From NCBI RefSeq assembly GCF_002549775.1, contig NZ_NMTR01000021.1:186001-250000 (forward strand): a DNA stretch of 64,000 bases, written 5' to 3'. Each line of letters starts with the position of its first letter. Position 1 is the first letter of the stretch. Made by a program: the position numbers and the translations under genes. This DNA comes from Faecalibacterium langellae (GTDB taxonomy: Bacteria; Bacillota; Clostridia; Oscillospirales; Ruminococcaceae). Below are positions 58,980-64,000 of this stretch, piece after piece. A model generated the notes under the pieces. That model did no database searches, was not told where the DNA came from, and was given only the letters and a program-made list of their open reading frames with translations.

Positions 58980-59825
58980 ATGAACGCACTGGAACTGCGG
59001 GGACTTACAAAGCACTATAAGGACTTTACCCTTGGGCCGCTGGATCTGACCCTGCCTGGCGGCACCATCTGCGGCCTGATCGGCGAAAACGGAGCGGGCA
59101 AAAGCACCACCATCCGGCTGATTCTGGACATGGTGCAGCGGGACGGCGGCACCGTGACCATCCTCGGCAGGGACAGCCGCACCGCTTCTGTCCGCAGCAA
59201 GGAGGAGATCGGCGTGGTGCTGGGCAGCGATGGCATCCCCCTGTGCCTGAACGCTGTGGAGGTGGGCAAGGTGATGGCGGGCATCTACCGCAACTGGGAC
59301 GCTGGTGACTACACGGCGTTTTGCCGGAAATTTGACCTGCCGCCGGACAAAAAGTATAAGGATTACTCCGCTGGAATGCAGAGGAAGCTGTGCATCGCCG
59401 TGGCGCTGGCACACCACCCGAAGCTGCTGCTGTTGGACGAAGCCACCAACGGGCTGGACCCGGTGGTGCGGGACGAGGTGACCGACCTGCTGCTGGACTT
59501 TGCCCGGGACGAAAACCACTCCATCCTCATTTCCTCCCACATCGTCAGCGACTTGGAAAAGCTGTGCGATACCATCGCCTTCCTGCACAAGGGCAGACTG
59601 CTGCTCTGTGAGGAAAAGGACGCCCTGCGAGAGGAATACGCCCTGTGGCATGGCACGGCGGCGCAGCTGGCGGAACTGGATACGCCGGTGTACGGCAAGC
59701 GGGTCACCCCCTACGGGGCAGAGGCGCTTGTGCGCCGGGACGCAATGCCCGCCGGAGCAGAGCTTGCCCCGGTAAGCATTGAGGAATTGTTTGTGCTGAT
59801 GGTGAAAGAGGAGTGTGCAGAATGA
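58980..59825 (+). CDS. ABC transporter ATP-binding protein
   Basis: A 281-residue ATPase. Walker A is GENGAGKST, the signature is YSAGMQRKLCIAVAL, and Walker B is LLLLDEATNGLD, with ISSHIVSDLEKLCD as the switch His. The C-terminal tail (about 215-281) is typical of drug or bacitracin-type and YtrB/E-like exporters. It should power the permease encoded next (four-base ATGA overlap). Export of an antibiotic or cell-wall agent is the usual role in GntR-YtrA operons but is inferred. Confidence 0.92.
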   Translation: MNALELRGLTKHYKDFTLGPLDLTLPGGTICGLIGENGAGKSTTIRLILDMVQRDGGTVTILGRDSRTASVRSKEEIGVVLGSDGIPLCLNAVEVGKVMAGIYRNWDAGDYTAFCRKFDLPPDKKYKDYSAGMQRKLCIAVALAHHPKLLLLDEATNGLDPVVRDEVTDLLLDFARDENHSILISSHIVSDLEKLCDTIAFLHKGRLLLCEEKDALREEYALWHGTAAQLAELDTPVYGKRVTPYGAEALVRRDAMPAGAELAPVSIEELFVLMVKEECAE

Positions 59826-60466
59826 AAGGCTTGCTGCTAAAGGATGCTTATCAGATATGGCACTATGCCAAAGGTGTCATTGTGGCCGCCGTGGTCATGA
59901 TGGGCGCAGGCGTGGTTACCATCATGAATGGGGCCAATTTCTTTATTGTATATGCGGGCTTTCTGATGGGCATGATGCCCATGACCCTGCTGGCCTATGA
60001 TCAGGCCAGCAAATTCAGCGAGTACAGCGGCGTGCTTCCGGTGACAAAAGAACAGCTGGTGGGCAGCAAATACATCATTGGCCTGTGCGGGCTGGTGCTG
60101 GCGGAACTCTTCGCCGCCGCAGCCCTTGGCGTGGCAAGCCTGCACTGGACAGCTGTGGACCATGCACTTGTGGTTTCCACGCTGGTGCAGGTAGGCATGA
60201 CAACGCTGCTGAACAGCGCCGTTCTGCTGCCGTTGAATTACCGTTTTGGCTACGAAAAGGCAAAATATGCGTTTTATCTTATGGTCGGCCTGGTTGCGGC
60301 TCTGATGGGGTTTGGCGTGTCCGCCAATGAGGACGGCCTGGCCCGGAACTTTCTGCCGCAGGGCGTTCCGCCACTGGCTCTGCTGGGCATTGTACTGATC
60401 GTTCTGGGGCTGTACTCCCTCTCTTGGCGGCTGTCGGTGGCCTGGTACGGAAAGGCAGAGCAGTAA
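59822..60466 (+). CDS. ABC-2-type permease
   Basis: A 214-residue membrane protein with about six helices: short basic start MKGLLLKDAYQIWHYAKGVI, then helices at about 18-60, 85-115, 120-140, 145-165 and 185-205. It matches the small ABC-2 permeases found downstream of YtrA-type repressors. It partners the preceding ATPase (ATGA overlap). No solute-binding protein is present, so it is an exporter or a sensor-type unit. Confidence 0.85.
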   Translation: MKGLLLKDAYQIWHYAKGVIVAAVVMMGAGVVTIMNGANFFIVYAGFLMGMMPMTLLAYDQASKFSEYSGVLPVTKEQLVGSKYIIGLCGLVLAELFAAAALGVASLHWTAVDHALVVSTLVQVGMTTLLNSAVLLPLNYRFGYEKAKYAFYLMVGLVAALMGFGVSANEDGLARNFLPQGVPPLALLGIVLIVLGLYSLSWRLSVAWYGKAEQ

Positions 60467-60467
60467 G

Positions 60468-60626
60468 ATGAAGAAAAGTCAAATCGCGGGCATCCTGTTC
60501 GGTGTTGCTATGGGCGTTTTGTTCAGCGTGTCACTGGGAACAGTGGGTTTTGCGCTGGGTGCCAGCTTTGCAATTTTGGGCATGGTGATGTTTGAAGGGC
60601 TGGATGACCCGCAGGATAAAAAATAA
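60468..60626 (+). CDS. 52-residue small membrane protein in the GntR-ABC operon
   Basis: MKKSQIAGILFGVAMGVLFS is followed by a second hydrophobic half (LGTVGFALGASFAILGMVMF) and the charged tail EGLDDPQDKK: a two-helix hairpin with glycine-rich packing. The ATG follows the permease stop by one base, indicating coupled translation. AAAGGCAG upstream is only a weak ribosome site. A strong terminator ends the operon after it. It may be an extra subunit or a stabiliser of the permease. Confidence 0.7.
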   Translation: MKKSQIAGILFGVAMGVLFSVSLGTVGFALGASFAILGMVMFEGLDDPQDKK

Positions 60627-60637
60627 GGTGTAAAAAT

Positions 60638-60690
60638 GCGCCGCCCCTGCCGGAAAAGCTTCTCCGGTAAGGGCGGCGCTGTATTTATTT
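60638..60690. terminator. Bidirectional terminator
   Basis: GCGCCGCCC pairs with GGGCGGCGC, with an inner TGCCGGA/TCCGGTA extension. The plus strand continues TGTATTTATTT. Confidence 0.82.
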
Positions 60691-60924
60691 CTCGGGATTT
60701 TCGGCGTTTTTCTGCGCGGCTTCCAGCTCGTCCACCCGCTTTTGCAGGGCGGTGATCTTATCGTCCATTTTGAGGAAGGTCCAGATCAGCACGGCAAGCA
60801 CCAGCGCGGGAGGGACGACCATCCAAAGAGACTGCTGGCACCAGAGCAGCAGCGAGTAGCCGCCGAACACGGTGAAGATGAACACGGCAAAGAGACATGC
60901 GGCGAGTACGGCTAGAAATCCCAT
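60685..60924 (-). CDS. Small two-helix membrane protein with coiled-coil tail
   Basis: A 79-residue protein. Two membrane helices (about 3-22 and 33-51) are followed by a charged helical tail (DDKITALQKRVDELEAAQKN) that looks like a leucine-zipper coiled coil. GGAGG lies upstream of the ATG. It lies 15 bases past the YhcH-family gene's stop and is read with it. Function unknown; the design suggests a membrane anchor for a soluble partner. Confidence 0.7.
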   Translation of the reverse strand: MGFLAVLAACLFAVFIFTVFGGYSLLLWCQQSLWMVVPPALVLAVLIWTFLKMDDKITALQKRVDELEAAQKNAENPEK

Positions 60925-60939
60925 GCGGATGTCCTCCTG

Positions 60940-61422
60940 TCAGTTTTCGGTCTGGTCGTCCGGCTCGTCCGGGTCCAGCTCAATGCTGAACACAGCCTTT
61001 TTCAGCTTGCCGCAGCCCTGGGCCTTCAGGCCGGACTTATACGGCTCCCCGGCCAGATACAGCGCAAAGCGGCCCTCGCACAGCATCCCGGCGATGCTGG
61101 TGCCGGCGGTGCCCACGGTGGTGTCGGCGGCTTCGTCGGTGGGCTTGGTGGGGGTGAGCTCTGCAAGGCTCACCTCAAACAGCTCGCTGCCGTCGAGGTC
61201 GGTCTCCAGCACGATGTGGGCATCGTGGCGCTGGAACAGGGCTTTATCGGAGGTCTGGGGCGTGACGGTGCTTACGGTAACGACCGCCTTTTCGCCGTCG
61301 ATGCGGGTGCGCCCGGTGGGCAGGGTGGTGATGTCCCGGGCCATGATGTACTCAATGACCGTGTCCAGATTGTCGCTGACGCCCAGATAGTTGGGCAGGT
61401 TGTTCAGGGTATCGTAGATCAT
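60940..61422 (-). CDS. YhcH/YjgK/YiaL-family (DUF386) protein
   Basis: A 160-residue cupin-like protein. MIYDTLNNLPNYLGVSDNLD at the start, RIDGEKAVVTVSTVTPQTSD, and FQRHDAHIVLETDLDGSELF with the metal-binding H-x-D-H-type segment match the family that includes EbgC and YhcH. Relatives act in sialic-acid or other sugar metabolism as anomerases or handle beta-galactosidase assembly. Nothing in the context fixes the sugar. ATG 61422 is ten bases after GGAGG; the longer upstream frame is not needed. Confidence 0.85.
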   Translation of the reverse strand: MIYDTLNNLPNYLGVSDNLDTVIEYIMARDITTLPTGRTRIDGEKAVVTVSTVTPQTSDKALFQRHDAHIVLETDLDGSELFEVSLAELTPTKPTDEAADTTVGTAGTSIAGMLCEGRFALYLAGEPYKSGLKAQGCGKLKKAVFSIELDPDEPDDQTEN

Positions 61423-61462
61423 GGAAAAAAATCCTCCATTCAATAAACATTCCAATACTTGT

Positions 61463-61491
61463 ATGGTATCATAGCCGGGGATAAGATGCAA
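61463..61491 (-). promoter_or_regulatory. Promoter of the YhcH-family gene
   Basis: TTGCAT, a 17-bp spacer, then TACCAT on the minus strand, about 40 bases before the start codon. Confidence 0.7.
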
Positions 61492-61504
61492 CCATTGGAA
61501 TGCG

Positions 61505-61735
61505 CGCCGCGTTCGCTCTGCGCATCGATAGCGGAAAATTATTTTAAAATTTGCAACTCGGAAAAATCTGCGGATTTTTCCGAGCTGCTTTTTCACGAAT
61601 AGGGCTGAAATCGAAAAATGCGGTGCCTGATTGCGGCCTTTCTTGTGAAAATGCAAATCAGGGCAGACCACAGTCTGCCCTGATTTGCTCAAGTAAAAAT
61701 AAAATTTCCGCTGAATATGCGCAGAGCGCATTCCA
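61505..61735. repeat. Inverted pair of dispersed hairpin repeats
   Basis: The left copy (about 61505-61596, minus orientation) reads GTGAAAAAGCAG, hairpin CTCGGAAAAATC/GATTTTTCCGAG, TTGCAAATTTTAAAATAA, TTTTCCGCTATCGATG. The right copy (about 61644-61735, plus) reads GTGAAAATGC, hairpin AAATCAGGGCAGAC/GTCTGCCCTGATTT, then TAAAAATAAAATTTCCGCTG and AATATGCGCAGAGCGC. Both match the 45.4-kb copy block by block. The gap 61423-61743 holds nothing else. Confidence 0.8.
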
Positions 61736-61743
61736 AATCAAAA

Positions 61744-62649
61744 TCACTCTGCATCCTTCGGGTCGGTGAGCAGCTCTTTGATGCTGGGCACAACGCCGCC
61801 CAGATTCTGCAGCTCAGAGGGGATGATGATCTTGGTAGCCTTGCCGTTGGCAACCTTCGCCAGCGCTTCAAGGCTGCGGATGGCCAGCACCTTGTCGCTG
61901 GGCATGGCCTCGTTCAGCAGACGGATGGCATCGGCGTTGGCCTTCTGCACAGCCAGAATGGCCTGTGCCTCGCCCTCGGCCTCCAGAATGCGCTGCTGCT
62001 TCACAGCATCGGCGCGCAGGATGGCGGCTTCCTTTTCGCCTTCGGCGGCGGTGATGGCAGCCTGCTTCTCACCGTCGGCCTTCAGGATGACGGCACGCTT
62101 CTCGCGCTCGGCCTTCATCTGCTTTTCCATGGCTTCCTGGATCTCACGCGGCGGGATGATGTTCTTCACTTCCACGCGGTTCACCTTGATGCCCCACTTG
62201 TCGGTGGCTTCGTCGAGGATGGCGGTGATCTTGCCGTTGATCACATCACGGCTGGTCAGGGTGTGGTCCAGCTCCATCTCACCGATGATGTTGCGCAGGG
62301 TGGTGGCAGACAGGCTCTCGATGGCGGCAATGGGCTGGTTGACACCATAGGTGTAGAGCTTTGCGTCCATGACCTGAAAGAACACCACCGTGTCGATCTG
62401 CATGGTGACGTTGTCACGGGTGATGACGGGCTGAGGGGGAAAGTCTGCCACCTGCTCCTTCAGGCTGACCTTCTTGGCAATGCGCTCAATGAAGGGCAGT
62501 TTGACGTGCAGACCTGCCGACCATGTGTCCGAATAGCTGCCCAGCCGCTCGATGACGTACACCTTGGACTGGGGCACGATGACGATGTTGGTGATGACCA
62601 CCAGCAGCACGATAAAGACCAGCGCGAGGATCACAAAAAACATGATCAT
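61744..62649 (-). CDS. Stomatin/prohibitin-like SPFH-domain membrane protein
   Basis: A 301-residue protein: N-terminal membrane anchor (about 2-22), SPFH domain (about 23-180; IVPQSKVYVIERLGSYSDTW, then VKNIIPPREIQEAMEKQMKA) and an alanine/glutamate-rich coiled coil (about 175-255). This is the QmcA/stomatin type that organises membrane proteins and lipid microdomains in large rings. It is transcribed after an NfeD-like gene, the standard partner, about 50 bases apart. AGGAG is seven bases before ATG 62649. Confidence 0.92.
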   Translation of the reverse strand: MIMFFVILALVFIVLLVVITNIVIVPQSKVYVIERLGSYSDTWSAGLHVKLPFIERIAKKVSLKEQVADFPPQPVITRDNVTMQIDTVVFFQVMDAKLYTYGVNQPIAAIESLSATTLRNIIGEMELDHTLTSRDVINGKITAILDEATDKWGIKVNRVEVKNIIPPREIQEAMEKQMKAEREKRAVILKADGEKQAAITAAEGEKEAAILRADAVKQQRILEAEGEAQAILAVQKANADAIRLLNEAMPSDKVLAIRSLEALAKVANGKATKIIIPSELQNLGGVVPSIKELLTDPKDAE

Positions 62650-62697
62650 GATGGTTCTCCTTTTTAATGCGTGTAACGTTTCAGCGCAAAGCGCAGA

Positions 62698-63147
62698 TCA
62701 CGCCTTGCGGCTTTCGGTGAGAACGGGCTCCACCAGGAGCAGGGTGCTGTGGATCTCGGTGATGCGGCAGCGCTCACCGGGCTCCAGACGGTCGCCGGGG
62801 GTCACGCAGCGGGCGTTCCAGTCCACGCCGTCCAGCCGTACGCGGCCGGGCACTTCGGCGGTGACCGGGGTGAGCACGGTGGCTTCCCGACCCAGGTTGC
62901 GGTCAGCGTTGGTGGGGGCGGCCTTGCGGTGCAGCTTTGCGGCCAGCGGACGGAACGCCCACAGGCACAGCGCGCTGACCACGATGAACACCAGTGCCTG
63001 CGCCCGGAGCGAGCCGGTGAACAGGCAGGTGAGCAGGGCCGCTGTCGCACCAATGGCGAACCAGACGCTTGTCATGCTGACGGTGGAAGCCTCCACCACC
63101 AGAAAGAACACGGCGGCTGCCAGCCAGAAGAATGGGATAAGATTCAT
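62698..63147 (-). CDS. NfeD-family membrane protein
   Basis: A 149-residue short NfeD. Three membrane helices (about 3-70; FFWLAAAVFFLVVEASTVSM, then IGATAALLTCLF and ALVFIVVSALCLWAF) precede a C-terminal OB-fold (about 85-145; LGREATVLTPV and GRVRLDGVDWNARC). Together with the SPFH protein it forms the usual stomatin-NfeD unit. AAGGAGG precedes the ATG. Confidence 0.9.
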   Translation of the reverse strand: MNLIPFFWLAAAVFFLVVEASTVSMTSVWFAIGATAALLTCLFTGSLRAQALVFIVVSALCLWAFRPLAAKLHRKAAPTNADRNLGREATVLTPVTAEVPGRVRLDGVDWNARCVTPGDRLEPGERCRITEIHSTLLLVEPVLTESRKA

Positions 63148-63253
63148 GGGTCTCCCTCCTTATGGCCCTATTATAGAGTATCCCCCGGGTGGAAGGTCAA
63201 GCGTTTTTTACTGGAACGTTGCGCAGAAAACGAAATAAGGATAAAAAGCGTAT

Positions 63254-63284
63254 AAAAAAGCCTTCCCCCGAGGGGGAAGGCTTA
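63254..63284 (-). terminator. Terminator of the amylase-family gene
   Basis: AAGCCTTCCCCC-GAG-GGGGGAAGGCTT; the minus strand continues TTTTTTATACG. Confidence 0.9.
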
Positions 63285-63292
63285 AACTTCAA

Positions 63293-64000
63293 TTATTTGA
63301 TATCGTAATAGCTGTGGTTCGGGTTGTGTCCGTTCTCCTCCACCACGATGGTGAAGCCCATGGGGTTTACCTCGGTGTGCTTGCCACTGGCCAGCGGCTC
63401 CACGATGATGTGTTCAGAGCGGTTCACGATGATCTCCGCAGTCTCGGCCTTACCGATGCGCTGGTAGTGCAGCACGCCGTCCTGGGCCCGCAGCACCCGC
63501 AGTGCGCCGGTGCGGAAAGCTTCGCAGGTATGGCGCAGCTGTGCCAGCTGGGCAAGCACCGGGCGCAGACGTTCCTCGTGGCTGTCCCAGTGGAAGAAGG
63601 CGCGGTTGAAGGGGTCGCGGTAGCCCTGCATTCCAATTTCGTCGCCGTAGTACAGGCACGGCACACCGGGCAGGGTGTAGATGATGGCATAGGCCATGCG
63701 CAGGCGCAGCATACCTTCCTCATAGGCGTCGCCGGTGACGCAGCGGCCGCTCTGCCACTCGCGGCCACGGCCGTTGGCGGGCTCGTCCGCGATGACGGTC
63801 AGGGCGCGCTCGGTGTCGTGGGTGGAGAGGAAGTTCAGCGCCGTGTCCATGGCCGGAGCAGGATAGTGCTCGCAGATGGACAAAATCTCGTTCATGGCCT
63901 GCTCGGCGGGCTTGCCCTTGACGAAATCCAGCACAGCGTTCTTGAAGGGGTAGTTCATCACGCTGTCCAGCCCCTTGCCCCGCAGGTAGGTGCGGCGCTG
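63293..64000 (-). CDS. Alpha-amylase-family glycoside hydrolase (GH13), C-terminal part, cut by window edge
   Basis: At least 236 residues of the C-terminal side of a GH13 enzyme; the frame continues past 64000 (upstream codons read LRGKGLDSVMNYPFKN). The remaining barrel part has DSVMNYPFKNAVLDFV, FLSTHDTERALTVI (region IV, with the transition-state Asp of HDT) and GVPCLYYGDEIGMQGYRDPF, followed by a beta-sandwich C domain. This pattern resembles neopullulanase / cyclomaltodextrinase / oligo-alpha-glucosidase members. The catalytic Asp and Glu would be beyond the window. Likely acts on starch or maltodextrin fragments in the cytoplasm; no signal peptide can be seen. Confidence 0.9.
   Translation of the reverse strand, partial: QRRTYLRGKGLDSVMNYPFKNAVLDFVKGKPAEQAMNEILSICEHYPAPAMDTALNFLSTHDTERALTVIADEPANGRGREWQSGRCVTGDAYEEGMLRLRMAYAIIYTLPGVPCLYYGDEIGMQGYRDPFNRAFFHWDSHEERLRPVLAQLAQLRHTCEAFRTGALRVLRAQDGVLHYQRIGKAETAEIIVNRSEHIIVEPLASGKHTEVNPMGFTIVVEENGHNPNHSYYDIK

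Overview
This is a GC-rich, gene-dense stretch of a low-branching Firmicutes chromosome, most likely Faecalibacterium (probably F. prausnitzii) or a close Oscillospiraceae relative. The call rests on gene content: SufCBDSU iron-sulfur assembly, an LL-diaminopimelate aminotransferase next to dapF, tandem 'PPi-type' phosphofructokinases, a 2-hydroxyacyl-CoA dehydratase activase pair, Spo0A-like and SpoIID-like relics without an evident sporulation locus, and FMN-binding fumarate-reductase-like lipoproteins. It was not confirmed by any database search.

Layout. 0-7 kb: the start of a LysR regulator, two paralogous FMN/FAD lipoprotein reductases, the second with a MerR-type promoter facing a divergent merR gene, a FUSC-like membrane protein, and a RelA/SpoT-fold protein with an overlapping small partner. 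7-20 kb: a Na+:alanine-type symporter, the suf operon, a MATE exporter behind an apparent transcription attenuator, a YfcE phosphodiesterase, two small membrane proteins, a Y-family polymerase with a YolD-like partner, a TrmH methyltransferase and tRNA-Ala(CGC) in a degraded island. 20-31 kb: a glucose-type PTS EIICBA controlled by a LicT antiterminator with a recognisable RAT site, a decayed alcohol dehydrogenase, a nitroreductase, a very large MacB-like ABC protein, and an unusual trio with a degenerate receiver joined to a Spo0A-type DNA-binding domain. 31-45 kb: the activase/dehydratase pair, two PPi-PFKs, a secreted SGNH hydrolase, a HigBA toxin-antitoxin pair, Ogt, a sirtuin, a hydroxyacid dehydrogenase and an aminotransferase. 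45-54 kb: a repeat cluster, two cell-wall-binding proteins lacking signal peptides, a TlpA / 4Fe-4S / CXXC-peptide operon divergent from a two-component system, and an aldose-epimerase-like gene. 54-64 kb: a type I toxin-antitoxin-like locus too short for ordinary gene calling, proS, acpP, dapF-dapL, a GntR-ABC operon, a YhcH-family protein, stomatin/NfeD, and the 3' part of an alpha-amylase-family gene.

Themes. Several units handle redox or envelope electron flow (flavin lipoproteins, Suf, TlpA/4Fe-4S, nitroreductase). Regulation is unusually readable: most promoters below are near-consensus with 17-bp spacers, and several carry dyads (MerR, HigA, GntR) or RNA switches (RAT, attenuator). Two families of intergenic palindromic repeats recur. 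No CRISPR array, rRNA operon, intact prophage or intact insertion sequence was seen.
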